NCBI GenBank assembly: GCA_947591475.1
Contig: CANQDE010000006.1
Coordinates: 1-64,000 of the forward strand
Length of the DNA: 64,000 nt
Direction: 5' to 3'
Source: an uncultured Alistipes sp.
Lineage (GTDB): Bacteria; Bacteroidota; Bacteroidia; Bacteroidales; Rikenellaceae
Shown piece after piece: positions 27,989 through 38,512 of this stretch. Positions within the stretch are counted from its first letter, which is position 1. Every line of letters starts with the position of its first letter. Both the position numbers and the translations under genes were made by a program. The notes under the pieces are model-generated. The model was not told where the DNA came from. It did not search any database and saw nothing but the letters and a program-made list of their open reading frames with translations.

Positions 27989-29710
27989 ATGACCACCGAA
28001 CTCAGTGAACAGGAACAACTGCGACGCCAGTCGTTGCAAACGTTGCGCGAATTGGGCATCGAACCCTACCCCGCAGCCCGTTACGAGGTAACGGCCACCG
28101 CCCGCGAAATAACCGACCGATTCGATGCCGAACCCGACGCTTTTGCCGATGTCCGCATCGCCGGCCGCATCATGTCGCGCCGCATCATGGGTAGCGCGTC
28201 GTTCTTCGAGTTGCAAGACCACACGGGCCGCATTCAGGTTTACATCCGTCGCGACGACGTTTGCCCCGAAGGCGATCCGACGCTCTACAACACGGTATTC
28301 AAAAAACTGCTCGACATCGGCGACTTCATCGGAATCGAGGGTTTCGCCTTCCGCACCAACACGGGCGAGCTGTCGGTGCACTGCCGCAAGTTCACAGTGC
28401 TCTCGAAGTCCATCCGTCCGCTGCCCGTCGTCAAGGAGAAAGACGGCCAGACGTTCGATGCCTTCACCGACCCCGAAGTGCGCTATCGCCAGCGCTACCT
28501 CGATCTGATCGTCAATCCGCAGGTCAAAGATACGTTCGTGAAACGGGCCAAAATCATGGCCACGATGCGCGAATTTTTCAATTCGAAAGGGTATATCGAA
28601 GTCGAAACGCCCATTTTGCAACCCATTCCGGGCGGCGCATCGGCGCGTCCGTTCATCACGCACCACAATTCGCTCGACATCGACCTCTATCTGCGCATTG
28701 CCACGGAACTCTATCTGAAAAAATTGATCGTCGGCGGTTTCGACGGCGTCTACGAGTTCGGCAAGAACTTCCGCAACGAGGGCATGGACCGCACGCACAA
28801 TCCGGAGTTCACGTGCATGGAAATCTACGTCGCCTACAAGGACTACCGCTGGATGATGGAGTTCACGGAGCAGATGCTCGAACGGGTCGCCGTGGCGGTC
28901 AACGGCACGACGGAGCTCACGATCGGCGACCGGCGGATTTCGTTCAAGGCGCCGTTCCGCCGGCTGACCATGACCGACGCCATCCGCGAAAAGACGGGCT
29001 ACGACATCACGGGCCAGACCGAGGAACAACTGCGCGAAGCCTGCAAACGGCTCAACGTCGAGACGGACGAGACGATGGGCAAAGGCAAGTTGATCGACGC
29101 CATTTTCGGCCAATACTGCGAGGAGGAGTTGATCCAGCCGACGTTCGTGTGCGACTACCCGATCGAGATGTCGCCTTTGTGCAAGCGCCACCGCGAGAAC
29201 CCGCAACTGACGGAGCGTTTCGAACTCTTCGTCAACGGCAAAGAGCTCTGCAACGCCTACTCGGAGCTGAACGACCCGATCGACCAGTTGGAACGGTTCC
29301 AAGAACAGCTGCGCCTTTCTGAAAAGGGCGACGACGAGGCGATGTTCATCGACATGGACTTCGTGCGGGCGCTGGAATACGGCATGCCGACCTGCTCGGG
29401 CATGGGCATCGGCATCGACCGGTTGACGATGTTCATGACCAACCAGCCGTCGATTCAGGACGTGTTGTTCTTCCCGCAGATGCGCCCCGAAAAGAAGGTT
29501 GTGGCCGATCCGGCGGAACGCTACACGGAAATCGGCGTACCCGAGGAGTGGGTGCCCGTCATTCAGAAGATGGGCTATCTGACGGTCGATGCACTGAAAA
29601 AGCTCGCCCCGGGCAAGTTCTTCAACGACCTGTGCGGCTTCAACAAGAAGAACAAACTCGGTCTGAAAGCCCCCTCGATGGAGGAGGTGAAAAAGTGGTG
29701 CGGACAATAA
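27989..29710 (+). CDS. lysS: lysyl-tRNA synthetase
   Basis: [72 protein letters not shown]. Confidence 0.98.
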   Translation: MTTELSEQEQLRRQSLQTLRELGIEPYPAARYEVTATAREITDRFDAEPDAFADVRIAGRIMSRRIMGSASFFELQDHTGRIQVYIRRDDVCPEGDPTLYNTVFKKLLDIGDFIGIEGFAFRTNTGELSVHCRKFTVLSKSIRPLPVVKEKDGQTFDAFTDPEVRYRQRYLDLIVNPQVKDTFVKRAKIMATMREFFNSKGYIEVETPILQPIPGGASARPFITHHNSLDIDLYLRIATELYLKKLIVGGFDGVYEFGKNFRNEGMDRTHNPEFTCMEIYVAYKDYRWMMEFTEQMLERVAVAVNGTTELTIGDRRISFKAPFRRLTMTDAIREKTGYDITGQTEEQLREACKRLNVETDETMGKGKLIDAIFGQYCEEELIQPTFVCDYPIEMSPLCKRHRENPQLTERFELFVNGKELCNAYSELNDPIDQLERFQEQLRLSEKGDDEAMFIDMDFVRALEYGMPTCSGMGIGIDRLTMFMTNQPSIQDVLFFPQMRPEKKVVADPAERYTEIGVPEEWVPVIQKMGYLTVDALKKLAPGKFFNDLCGFNKKNKLGLKAPSMEEVKKWCGQ

Positions 29711-29729
29711 CGACTGCTCGCCTCCGTGC

Positions 29730-30878
29730 ATGAACCGGCTGTTCGAAAACCTTACGACCCGACAAGCTGTCAGCTGTCTGACGGTCGGTACGGTGTTCGT
29801 AGCTTTGTGGACGTTCGCTGCCGCTGGTTTTTGGCCGAGGTGGATATCCTACGCAGGCTGCGACATTGTTCTGATTGCTTGGTGGCTCCGGTGGGCCATG
29901 CAGCTGTGGGCGAAGCTGCCGACCCGCAACGCACGCGGAATGTTCGTACTTTGGACGTACGCGGCAATGTTTCTGGCTGCAATGCCGATGACCGATTGGC
30001 TGCTGCCCGATGCAGACACGACCCGAACGGAACGATTCTTCGTGAAAAACCAGCTGGTATTTGCGGCGGGCATTGCAGTTACATTGATATACAGTTTAAT
30101 CTATAAAAACAAACCGAAAATGAGAAAGAAAATTGTTGCCGGAAACTGGAAAATGAACACCCTTCCGGCCGAGGGCGTCGAATTGGCCAAAGGGGTCGTC
30201 GCAGGTCGCAGCGAGGTCTGCTCGTGCGTGAATTTCATCGTCTGCCCGCCGTTCACCCATCTGTCGGAGGTAGCCGCAGCGCTCAAAGGTTCGGATATCG
30301 AATTGGGCGCCCAGAACTGTGCAGCCGAAGCCAAAGGCGCCTACACGGGAGAAGTGGCCGCCTCGATGATTGCGGCGTTGGGATGCAAATACGTCATCTT
30401 GGGCCACTCGGAACGCCGCCAATACTACGGCGAGACCTCCGAAACGCTCAACAAGAAGATGGAGCAAGCCTATGCGAACGGTCTGACGCCGATTTACTGC
30501 GTGGGCGAGAACCTCGCCGAGCGCGACGCCAACAAGCATTTCGACGTAGTGAAAGCGCAGATCGAAGAGGTCGTTTACAACCTGACGGCCGAGCAATTCA
30601 AAAACCTCGTAATCGCTTACGAACCGGTGTGGGCCATCGGTACGGGTAAAACGGCGACCGCTGACCAAGCGCAGGAAATTCACGCGCACATCCGCAAGGT
30701 GTTGGCTGTCAAATTCGGCGCCGCCGCTGAAGATTGCCCGATTCTGTACGGCGGTTCGTGCAAACCGTCGAATGCGGCCGAAATTTTCGCCAAACAGGAT
30801 GTCGACGGCGGATTGATCGGCGGAGCCGCGTTGAAAGCCGAAGATTTCCTCGCCATCGGCAAAGGATTTTCGAAATAA
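29730..30878 (+). CDS. tpiA: triosephosphate isomerase with in-frame N-terminal membrane domain (or 4-TM membrane protein ORF open into tpiA start at 30120)
   Basis: [19 protein letters not shown]...[13 protein letters not shown]...[11 protein letters not shown] is TpiA; residues 1-130 form ~4 hydrophobic helices; no stop before ATG 30120. Confidence 0.9.
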   Translation: MNRLFENLTTRQAVSCLTVGTVFVALWTFAAAGFWPRWISYAGCDIVLIAWWLRWAMQLWAKLPTRNARGMFVLWTYAAMFLAAMPMTDWLLPDADTTRTERFFVKNQLVFAAGIAVTLIYSLIYKNKPKMRKKIVAGNWKMNTLPAEGVELAKGVVAGRSEVCSCVNFIVCPPFTHLSEVAAALKGSDIELGAQNCAAEAKGAYTGEVAASMIAALGCKYVILGHSERRQYYGETSETLNKKMEQAYANGLTPIYCVGENLAERDANKHFDVVKAQIEEVVYNLTAEQFKNLVIAYEPVWAIGTGKTATADQAQEIHAHIRKVLAVKFGAAAEDCPILYGGSCKPSNAAEIFAKQDVDGGLIGGAALKAEDFLAIGKGFSK

Positions 30879-30959
30879 GCGGAGGGGAATGCAACGGTAA
30901 CGCGGGGTTCGCTGCTCCGCCGACCGGTCCGAACGTCAAGAGTAAATCCGCCATTCAAC

Positions 30960-30996
30960 GAAAAAGGCCGCCCGAACATTGTTCGGACGGCCTTTT
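30960..30996. terminator. bidirectional terminator between tpiA and tRNA-Ser
   Basis: aaaaaggccgcccgaacattgttcggacggcctttt. Confidence 0.8.
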
Positions 30997-31001
30997 CGCT
31001 G

Positions 31002-31089
31002 CGGAAAGAAGGGGATTCGAACCCCTGAAACCCTTTTGAGGTTTACTCGCTTTCCAGGCGGGCCAGTTCAACCACTCCTGCATCTTTCC
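31002..31089 (-). tRNA. tRNA-Ser (anticodon GGA)
   Basis: minus strand GGAAAGATGCAGGAGTGGTTGAACTGGCCCGCCTGGAAAGCGAGTAAACCTCAAAAGGGTTTCAGGGGTTCGAATCCCCTTCTTTCCG; class II variable arm. Confidence 0.94.
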
Positions 31090-31192
31090 TTCGGGCGACA
31101 AAGATAAACATAATTTTCGTAATTCGGGAATTTTTCGCCCGCTTTTCCCGATACCGAAGCCCGAATCCGTCCGAAAAGTCGATGCCTTCGGT

Positions 31193-32272
31193 TCAGAATT
31201 TCCGCACGGCCCGCACGAGAAACTTCTGGTATTTCGGAATTTCGACGACGAACGGAGGTTCGAGATCCATGTGCGACGTGCAAGCCGACTTCTCGTCCTT
31301 TTCGGTCGACGAAAAGTAATAAACCAATCGATCCATCCGGTCGCCGCCATGCTCTTTCAACGCATCGTTGAAGCGGTTGCGGGCCTGTCGGTCGAACTTC
31401 GCACGCGAACCGCCGTTATAATTGTGTCCGATGGTCAACAGTTCGTTGATTGCGGGCAGATACCACCCTTCGCCCTTGTCGTGGCACCACTTGAAGGCCG
31501 GAAAATCGTCCCACGAACCGTTGTTCGCCGCAATATAGGCGGCCACCTTTTCCATATTCGACTGACCGTCGGCCACGTCATCGGCCCCCACAGTTCGCAG
31601 ATCCGTCTTGGCGAACTCGCTCCAATGCAGATAAATCTCGTCGAGCGAAAGAATCAGCCCGTGCGTCCGCTCTTCGTTCAGCAGACAAACCACCCCTTTT
31701 ACGCCGTCGGCATCATAGAAATCGCCGATATTGTACCGTTGAAGGGCATTGGACGCTATCGGTGCTATCGGTGCCACAGGTGATATAGGTGATGCAGGTG
31801 ATGCAGGTGATGCAGGCGATGCAGGTGATGCAGGTGATGCTGGTGCCGCTGGTGCCGCCGGTGAAGCCGGTGCGGCGGGAGCTGTGGGTGATGCCGGTGA
31901 TGCGAGTGCGGCGGGTGCTGCAGGTTGAGCCGCACGGAACGATTCCGTTTCGCCGTTGGCATAACGGATGTAATCCACGGCGCTTACGGGCAACACATAG
32001 GTCGGCCCATCGGGATTGGAAAAACGCTTGTAGCGAATCTGTTCGGGGCTGATCTCCAACACGCGGGCCTCTATCTGCGTAGCGTCGGTCTTCACGATCA
32101 AGTCCTGCGCGGAAAGCGAAACGGTCAGCCCCAAAGCGACCGCAAGCAACAGAAATTTTCGATTCATCATTTTCATATTCATTAAGAAAAAGAAGCAGGC
32201 CGAACCCGTCGAAAGGCATCCGAAGAAGTTCCGGCCCCGTTCCTCTTCGACAAAGATAACGTTTTTTTGCAA
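31193..32272 (-). CDS. secreted protein with Pro/Ala/Ser-rich repeat linker and C-terminal DUF1566-like domain
   Basis: MKMMNRKFLLLAVALGLTVSLSAQ signal peptide (likely start downstream of 32272); AAPASPASPASPASP linker; WYLPAINELLTIGHNY. Confidence 0.7.
   Translation of the reverse strand: MQKNVIFVEEERGRNFFGCLSTGSACFFFLMNMKMMNRKFLLLAVALGLTVSLSAQDLIVKTDATQIEARVLEISPEQIRYKRFSNPDGPTYVLPVSAVDYIRYANGETESFRAAQPAAPAALASPASPTAPAAPASPAAPAAPASPASPASPASPASPASPISPVAPIAPIASNALQRYNIGDFYDADGVKGVVCLLNEERTHGLILSLDEIYLHWSEFAKTDLRTVGADDVADGQSNMEKVAAYIAANNGSWDDFPAFKWCHDKGEGWYLPAINELLTIGHNYNGGSRAKFDRQARNRFNDALKEHGGDRMDRLVYYFSSTEKDEKSACTSHMDLEPPFVVEIPKYQKFLVRAVRKF
31761..31926. repeat. 9-bp (gatgcaggt) tandem repeat inside CDS
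   Basis: gatgcaggtgatgcaggtgatgcaggcgatgcaggtgatgcaggtgatgctggt..., coding PAS/PAP linker on the minus strand. Confidence 0.9.
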
Positions 32273-32281
32273 ATTTTCTTA

Positions 32282-32364
32282 CTATCTTTGACTTCGTCGA
32301 AGATACTCCGTCTCGGCATAATCAAGCTATCGCTTGCTTCTGCGCTCGACTTTTCGTATCTTTG
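32282..32364 (+). repeat. promoter-bearing dispersed repeat, family A copy 3
   Basis: ctatctttgacttcgtcgaagatactccgtctcggcataatcaagctatcgcttgcttctgcgctcgacttttcgtatctttg; TATCTTTG at both ends. Confidence 0.8.
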
Positions 32365-32401
32365 TACCCGATAAATTCCGACAAAAACAACTTCGTAAAG
32401 C

Positions 32402-33400
32402 ATGGCATTTTTCGATATTTTCCGTAAAAAGCAGGAACCGCCTCGATCGCAAGAGGAACGACAACAGGAACAACAGGCGCTGAACGCCGGTTTGGAAAAG
32501 ACCAAAACGGGCCTTTTCTCGAAACTGGCGCGGGCCGTAGCGGGCCGGTCGACGGTCGACGCCGAAGTGCTCGATGAACTGGAAGAGGTGCTGATTACCT
32601 CCGACGTCGGGGTCGAAACCACCGTGAAGATCATTCGGCGCATCGAAGAACGTGTCGCCCGCGACAAATACATGAATGCGGATGAACTGCAACGGATTCT
32701 GCGCGAAGAGATTGCCGCGTTGTTGGAGGAGGCCCACCGTTCGGAAACGACCTTCGGCGAGGAACTCAAGGCCGGCGAACCGTATGTCATGATGGTCGTC
32801 GGGGTGAACGGCGCCGGCAAGACGACGACCATCGGCAAACTTGCCGCCCAATTGGTCAAAGCGGGCCGCAAGGTGTGGATCGGAGCGGCCGATACGTTCC
32901 GGGCGGCCGCCATCGACCAGCTGAAAGTGTGGGCCGACCGCGCCGGTGCGACTTTGATTCGGCAGGAGATGGGTTCCGACCCCGCTTCGGTGGCTTTCGA
33001 CACGCTCACTTCGGCCAAGGCCAACGGTGCCGACGTGGTGCTGATCGACACGGCGGGACGGCTGCACAACAAAATCAATCTGATGAACGAGCTGACGAAA
33101 ATTCGCAACGTCATGTCGAAAGTCATCCCGGGAGCGCCCCACGATGTCATGCTCGTGCTGGATGGCTCGACCGGACAAAATGCGTTCGAGCAAGCCCGTC
33201 AGTTCACCCAAGCGACGCAGGTTACCTCGCTGGCAATCACCAAGCTGGACGGTACGGCCAAAGGGGGCGTAGTCATCGGAATCAGCGACCAGTTCCACAT
33301 TCCGGTGCGATACATCGGCATCGGCGAGGGCATCGACCACCTGCGCCGTTTCGACCGTCATGAATTCGTCGATGCGCTGTTCGACCATGAAAAAAATTAA
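32402..33400 (+). CDS. ftsY: signal recognition particle receptor FtsY
   Basis: MMVVGVNGAGKTTTIGKLA, ADTFRAAAIDQL, VLIDTAGRLHNK, TKLDGTAKGG. Confidence 0.98.
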   Translation: MAFFDIFRKKQEPPRSQEERQQEQQALNAGLEKTKTGLFSKLARAVAGRSTVDAEVLDELEEVLITSDVGVETTVKIIRRIEERVARDKYMNADELQRILREEIAALLEEAHRSETTFGEELKAGEPYVMMVVGVNGAGKTTTIGKLAAQLVKAGRKVWIGAADTFRAAAIDQLKVWADRAGATLIRQEMGSDPASVAFDTLTSAKANGADVVLIDTAGRLHNKINLMNELTKIRNVMSKVIPGAPHDVMLVLDGSTGQNAFEQARQFTQATQVTSLAITKLDGTAKGGVVIGISDQFHIPVRYIGIGEGIDHLRRFDRHEFVDALFDHEKN

Positions 33401-34697
33401 CGTCATCACGCTCGGCTGTTCGAAAAACACGGTCGACAGCGAACACCTCATGGCCCGTTTGGCGGCTGCCGGCTACGAAGTGCACTTCGACAGCGACCGC
33501 ACGGATGCCAAAATCGTGGTAATCAATACCTGCGGATTCATCGGCGATGCCAAACAGGAATCCATCGAGATGATTCTGCGAGCGGCAGCGGCGAAACAAG
33601 CCGGAAAAATCGAACGGCTATTCGTTATCGGCTGTCTGTCTGAACGTTACGCCGACGAACTGCGCACCGAGATTCCGGAAGTCGACGACTATTTCGGTGC
33701 CCGCGACTGGAACGGCATCGTCCAAGTTTTGGGGGCCTCGCAAGACCCCGCATTAACGACCGAACGGCATCTGACCACCCCGCGGCACTACGCCTATCTG
33801 AAAATTTCGGAAGGCTGCAACTGGATGTGCGGTTATTGCGCCATCCCGCTCATCCGCGGCCGCCACGTATCGGTGCCGATGGAGCAGTTGGAGGAGGAGG
33901 CCCGCAAGTTGGCAGCCGCAGGGGTCAAAGAGTTGATCGTCATCGCACAGGACACGACCTATTACGGGGTCGACCTTTACGGCGAACGGCGGTTGGGCGA
34001 ACTGCTCCACCGGCTGTGCCGCATCGAGGGCATCGAATGGATTCGGCTCCACTACGCCTATCCGTCGGCTTTTCCCGACGAAGTGGTCGAGGCGATGGCC
34101 ACGGAACCGAAAATCTGCAAATACCTCGACATCCCGTTCCAGCATATCTCCGACGCCCAGCTGCACGCCATGCGCCGCCGGCACACAAAGGCCGAAGCCT
34201 ACGCCCTAATCGACCGGTTGCGGCGGGCGATTCCCGATTTGGCCCTGCGTACGACGCTGCTGGTCGGCTACCCGGGCGAGACGGAGGACGATTTCGACGA
34301 ACTGATGCAATTCATCCGCGACATCCGGTTCGAACGATTGGGGGTGTTCGCCTATTCCGAGGAGGAGGGTACCTATTCGGCCCGCGAGCTGCGCGACGAT
34401 GTGCCCGAAGCGGTCAAGCAACAACGTGTGGAGCGGATCATGACGTTGCAGATCGAAATTTCGTTGGAGAATAACCGGCGGCGGGTCGGATGCACGGAAC
34501 GGGTGCTGATCGACTCGCGGCAAGGCGATTACTACGTCGGCCGCACGCAATACGATTCGCCCGAAGTCGATCAGGAAATCCTGCTGCCGGCCACGGGCAA
34601 GCGGCTGTTACGCGGTCATTTTTACGAAGTTCGCATCGTTTCGGCATCGGACTACGACCTTTATGGGCAGGTCGTGCCGAAAGGCTCGGCAGAATAA
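33387..34697 (+). CDS. rimO: ribosomal protein S12 methylthiotransferase RimO
   Basis: MKKINVITLGCSKNTVDSEHLM; KISEGCNWMCGYCAIPLIRG radical SAM CxxxCxxC; overlaps ftsY end. Confidence 0.96.
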   Translation: MKKINVITLGCSKNTVDSEHLMARLAAAGYEVHFDSDRTDAKIVVINTCGFIGDAKQESIEMILRAAAAKQAGKIERLFVIGCLSERYADELRTEIPEVDDYFGARDWNGIVQVLGASQDPALTTERHLTTPRHYAYLKISEGCNWMCGYCAIPLIRGRHVSVPMEQLEEEARKLAAAGVKELIVIAQDTTYYGVDLYGERRLGELLHRLCRIEGIEWIRLHYAYPSAFPDEVVEAMATEPKICKYLDIPFQHISDAQLHAMRRRHTKAEAYALIDRLRRAIPDLALRTTLLVGYPGETEDDFDELMQFIRDIRFERLGVFAYSEEEGTYSARELRDDVPEAVKQQRVERIMTLQIEISLENNRRRVGCTERVLIDSRQGDYYVGRTQYDSPEVDQEILLPATGKRLLRGHFYEVRIVSASDYDLYGQVVPKGSAE

Positions 34698-34794
34698 AAA
34701 TTTGTTTTTTCGCGTTCTTATTCGTACCTTTGACTACGCCGAAGACACCTTTGTATCTTCGAAAAAATAACAGGGGTTCGTCCCCCGAAAGCAG

Positions 34795-35121
34795 ATGGCC
34801 GACAAAAGCGTCATAACCGAACTCGGGAACCGTATCCGGCAACTGATCGACGACCACAGACGGTTGTCGGAACTCGCTGCGGAACTCGCTGCGGAAAACG
34901 GAACGCTGAAGGCCGAAAACCGCTCGTTGCAGGAGAAACGGAAGGAGCTCGAAACCGAACTCTCCCGCATGCAGCTTACGGTCGGTTTCGCTGGGGACGA
35001 CCGCGATCGGGACAAAGCACGTGCACGGGTCAACCGTCTTATGCGGGAGGTCGACAAGTGCATCGCCTTGCTCTCGACAGCCGATCCGGCGGGGAACGAC
35101 ACGGAACCCGCCCGACGGTGA
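34795..35121 (+). CDS. small coiled-coil protein upstream of zapA
   Basis: 108 aa heptad-rich ORF immediately before zapA. Confidence 0.65.
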   Translation: MADKSVITELGNRIRQLIDDHRRLSELAAELAAENGTLKAENRSLQEKRKELETELSRMQLTVGFAGDDRDRDKARARVNRLMREVDKCIALLSTADPAGNDTEPARR

Positions 35122-35138
35122 AAGAAACATGAACGGAT

Positions 35139-35438
35139 ATGGGCAAACAAGCGATAACACTCAAAATCGCCGGTATCGGCATCCCGCTCACGATTGAGAG
35201 TGAGAAGGAGGAGGTCTATCGCTTGGCCGAACGGGAGGTAAACAGCTATTTCGCGCGGATCAGACAGAACAATATCCCGGATTGGACGGACAAGCATTAT
35301 TTGGTCATGGTTGCGTTGCGGTTCGCCATCACGTCGGTCAACCAACGCCGCCAGCGCGAAACGGATAGCGACGATCTCCGTCGGCTCGAAGCATTGAGCA
35401 CGGAAATTGATACGTATCTGAATGCACCCGAACGCTGA
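35139..35438 (+). CDS. zapA: cell division protein ZapA
   Basis: 99 aa; ITLKIAGIGIPLTIESEKEEVYRLAEREVNSYFARIRQ; next to 6S RNA-like locus and rny. Confidence 0.85.
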   Translation: MGKQAITLKIAGIGIPLTIESEKEEVYRLAEREVNSYFARIRQNNIPDWTDKHYLVMVALRFAITSVNQRRQRETDSDDLRRLEALSTEIDTYLNAPER

Positions 35439-35488
35439 AACACGAAACACGTTCTTTTACATACGAAGGAATTGAATCTACCCGCATA

Positions 35489-35687
35489 GATTCCTTACAG
35501 CTTTGCGAAACTGAACACTTTTTACATTGGGGCGAACTCGCGGCGCTTCAAAATCAGGCCTTGACCCCGCTCTACCGGGGTGCACGCTGCGCGCGTGCCG
35601 TTGGAAGATTGCGATTGTCGGAGACCCCACAAATGACAATCATGCAGATTCGTCAAACAAGACTAAGGAATTTGTGCGGTTTTTTTA
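35489..35687 (+). ncRNA. ssrS: putative 6S RNA
   Basis: intergenic zapA-rny location; terminal pairing gattcctta/taaggaatt; central region with tacattgggg...accccacaaatg pairing; ends ggttttttt. Confidence 0.65.
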
Positions 35688-35732
35688 TGGACAGCAAACA
35701 CCAAAATCAATCATAAAAACCAAAAAACGACC

Positions 35733-37277
35733 ATGAATATCTTTTTAGTAGCCCTCATTTCGGCCGTGGTAGCGGTCGGTGCCTACGCGGTCATCACCAA
35801 TTTCGTGATGAAAAACAACCTCCGTAAGCGCCGCGAAACCGCCATCAAGGAGGCCGAGGCCGAGGGCGAGATGATTAAGAAGGAGAAGATTCTCCAAGCG
35901 AAGGAGAAGTACATGCAGCTCAAAAGCGAATACGACCGTCAAGTCAACGAGCGTAACCAGAAGCTGAACCAGAGCGAGCAGCGTGCCAAACAGATCGAGA
36001 ACAACCTCCAAAACCAGCAGCGCGAACTGGAAAACAAGATGCGCGAGAACGACCGGCTGAAAGAGCAGATGCAGAACCAGTTGCAACTGCTCGAACACAA
36101 GAAGGAGGAGGTCGACCAGATGCGCCGCGAACAGAACAACCGGCTGGAACAGATTTCGGGATTGAGCTCCGAGGAGGCGAAAAACATCTTGGTGGAGAAC
36201 ATGAAGGCCGAGGCCAAGACCGAAGCCGCCGCCTACATCAACGAGACGGTCGAAGAGGCCAAACTGACCGCGACGAAAGAGGCGAAACGAATCATCGTGG
36301 CCTCGATCCAGCGGGTTGCGACCGAAACGGCCATCGAGAACGCCGTAACGGTGTTCAACATCGAGAGCGACGAGGTGAAGGGCCGCATCATCGGCCGCGA
36401 GGGACGCAACATCCGTGCTTTGGAGGCCGCTACGGGCATCGAAATCATCGTCGACGACACGCCCGAAGCTATCATCCTTTCGGGCTTCGACCCCGTGCGC
36501 CGTGAAATCGCGCGACTGGCACTGCATCAGTTGGTTACGGACGGACGCATCCATCCCGCCCGCATCGAGGAGGTCGTCGCCAAAGTCCAGAAGCAGATCG
36601 AGGAGGAGATCGTCGAGGTCGGCAAACGCACGACGATCGACTTGGGCATTCACGGACTGCATCCCGAATTGATCCGACTGATCGGCAAGATGAAATACCG
36701 TTCGTCCTACGGTCAGAACCTGTTGCAGCACGCCCGCGAAACGGCCAACTTGGCCGGCATCATGGCGGCCGAGCTGGGTCTCAATCCGAAAAACGCCCGT
36801 CGGGCCGGCCTTTTGCACGACATCGGCAAGGTGCCCGATGACGAACCCGAATTGCCGCACGCAATCATCGGCATGAAATTGGCCGAAAAGTACAAGGAGA
36901 AACCGGAGGTCTGCAACGCTATCGGCGCTCACCACGACGAAGTGGAGATGACCTCGTTGATTGCGCCCATCATCCAGGTGTGCGACGCCATTTCGGGGGC
37001 CCGTCCGGGTGCTCGCCGCGAGGTGGTCGAAAGCTACATCAAGCGTCTGAAAGAGATGGAGGACATCGCCCTGTCGTATCCGGGCGTCGTGAAGACTTAC
37101 GCTATCCAAGCGGGTCGCGAATTGCGTGTCATCGTGGGGGCCGACAAGTTGACCGACCTCGAATCGGAAAGCCTGTCGCACGACATCGCCAAGAAGATTC
37201 AAGACGAAATGACCTACCCGGGGCAGGTCAAAATCACGGTCATCCGCGAAACCCGCGCCGTGTCCTACGCCAAGTAA
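35733..37277 (+). CDS. rny: ribonuclease Y
   Basis: N-terminal TM, coiled coil, KH domain [31 protein letters not shown] domain GLLHDIGKV. Confidence 0.97.
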   Translation: MNIFLVALISAVVAVGAYAVITNFVMKNNLRKRRETAIKEAEAEGEMIKKEKILQAKEKYMQLKSEYDRQVNERNQKLNQSEQRAKQIENNLQNQQRELENKMRENDRLKEQMQNQLQLLEHKKEEVDQMRREQNNRLEQISGLSSEEAKNILVENMKAEAKTEAAAYINETVEEAKLTATKEAKRIIVASIQRVATETAIENAVTVFNIESDEVKGRIIGREGRNIRALEAATGIEIIVDDTPEAIILSGFDPVRREIARLALHQLVTDGRIHPARIEEVVAKVQKQIEEEIVEVGKRTTIDLGIHGLHPELIRLIGKMKYRSSYGQNLLQHARETANLAGIMAAELGLNPKNARRAGLLHDIGKVPDDEPELPHAIIGMKLAEKYKEKPEVCNAIGAHHDEVEMTSLIAPIIQVCDAISGARPGARREVVESYIKRLKEMEDIALSYPGVVKTYAIQAGRELRVIVGADKLTDLESESLSHDIAKKIQDEMTYPGQVKITVIRETRAVSYAK

Positions 37278-37305
37278 CCGATACTGCGCACCGCAATACG
37301 CAACG

Positions 37306-37334
37306 GGCCGCCTTTTCATTAGGCGGCCTTTTTT
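37306..37334 (+). terminator. rny terminator
   Basis: ggccgccttttcattaggcggcctttttt. Confidence 0.9.
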
Positions 37335-37389
37335 TGTACAGGTACAGGTGTCGGCCCTTTTGAACGAGCTTCCCGATACGAAAGTATAT

Positions 37390-37680
37390 TAGGCTATCAA
37401 AAGCGGTGGGACGAAGACTGCGGAGGACGCCAATCGTCGGGAGCGAAGAAAGCGTTCGTAAGCAACGAAACATCCTAACGCATCGGGAACCCCGTTCAAA
37501 CGGGGCGCGGGCGGAGGCTTCGGCCCGCGCGGCTCACAGAGCCGCTTTATTATTAACTGCTACACAGATTAAATCGTTTTCGGAAAAAGAGTTGGAAGCG
37601 AAGATGACGTTTGAAAGCGAGACGAAAGATCGAACGCATCGGGAAGCCTGTTCAAACGAGCCGTCCAGTTAATAAAAATA
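37390..37680. repeat. modular intergenic repeat (family B copy 2)
   Basis: modules shared with 4115-4345; one module inverted relative to copy 1. Confidence 0.75.
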
Positions 37681-37719
37681 AAAAAGGGGCTATCGAATAT
37701 CGAAATATAGCCCCTTTTT
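37681..37719 (-). terminator. terminator of sdh operon
   Basis: aaaaaggggctatcgaatatcgaaatatagcccctttttc. Confidence 0.85.
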
Positions 37720-37735
37720 CTGTGCAGTAGCGGAT

Positions 37736-38479
37736 TTAATCCTCCAACTTGGCCGAGAGGAACTCGCGGTTCAAACGCGCGATGTGCGCAATGGAGATCG
37801 ATTTCGGACATTCGGCCTGACAAGCACCCGTATTGGTGCAGTTGCCGAATCCCAGTTCGTCCATCTTGGCGACCATCGCTTTGGCGCGACGGGCAGCCTC
37901 GACGCGACCCTGCGGCAACTTAGCCAACGACGAGACGCGGGCAGCTACGAACAACATAGCTGAACCGTTCTTGCAGGTCGCGGCGCAGGCCCCGCAACCG
38001 ATGCAGGCGGCGGCATCCATCGACTCGTCGGCGTCGGCCTTCGGAATGGGGATGGCGTTGGCATCGGGCACCGAATTGGTGCGCACAGAGATGAATCCGC
38101 CCGCTTGCAGAATCTGGTCGTAGGCGCTGCGGTTCACAACCAAGTCCTTGATGACGGGGAACGCCGCCGAACGCCACGGCTCGATGGTGATGGTCGCACC
38201 GTCCTCGAACTTGCGCATGTAAATCTGGCAGGTCGTCGCCCCTTGGCTGGGGCCGTGAGCCTGTCCGTCGATGTGCAGCGAACACATGCCGCAGATGCCC
38301 TCGCGGCAGTCGTGGTCGAACGCCACGGGCTCCTTGCCTTCGTGCACGAGGTTATTGTTCAGGATGTCGAGCATCTCTAAGAACGAGGTGTCGGCCGAAA
38401 TGTTCTCCACCTTGTAGGTCTCGAATGCCCCCTTGCTTTTGGCGTCCTTCTGACGCCATATCTTTAACGTGAAATTCAT
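37736..38479 (-). CDS. sdhB: succinate dehydrogenase/fumarate reductase iron-sulfur subunit
   Basis: [40 protein letters not shown]. Confidence 0.95.
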   Translation of the reverse strand: MNFTLKIWRQKDAKSKGAFETYKVENISADTSFLEMLDILNNNLVHEGKEPVAFDHDCREGICGMCSLHIDGQAHGPSQGATTCQIYMRKFEDGATITIEPWRSAAFPVIKDLVVNRSAYDQILQAGGFISVRTNSVPDANAIPIPKADADESMDAAACIGCGACAATCKNGSAMLFVAARVSSLAKLPQGRVEAARRAKAMVAKMDELGFGNCTNTGACQAECPKSISIAHIARLNREFLSAKLED

Positions 38480-38512
38480 GGTTTTCAGTGGTATTGAAAT
38501 GTTACGACGTCG

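Noticed and set aside
27944-29731. 595 aa minus-strand ORF antisense to lysS
   Set aside because: Composition (RRxV, HRxV repeats) typical of antisense of a GC-rich gene; lysS is unambiguous.
31761-31926. Possible CRISPR-like array
   Set aside because: Unit is 9 bp and contiguous with no spacers; it is a coding VNTR.
31711-32219. ORFs with HHLHHLHRLHHLHHL or VMQVMQAMQVMQ repeats
   Set aside because: Alternative-frame readings of the 9-bp tandem repeat inside the 31193-32272 gene.
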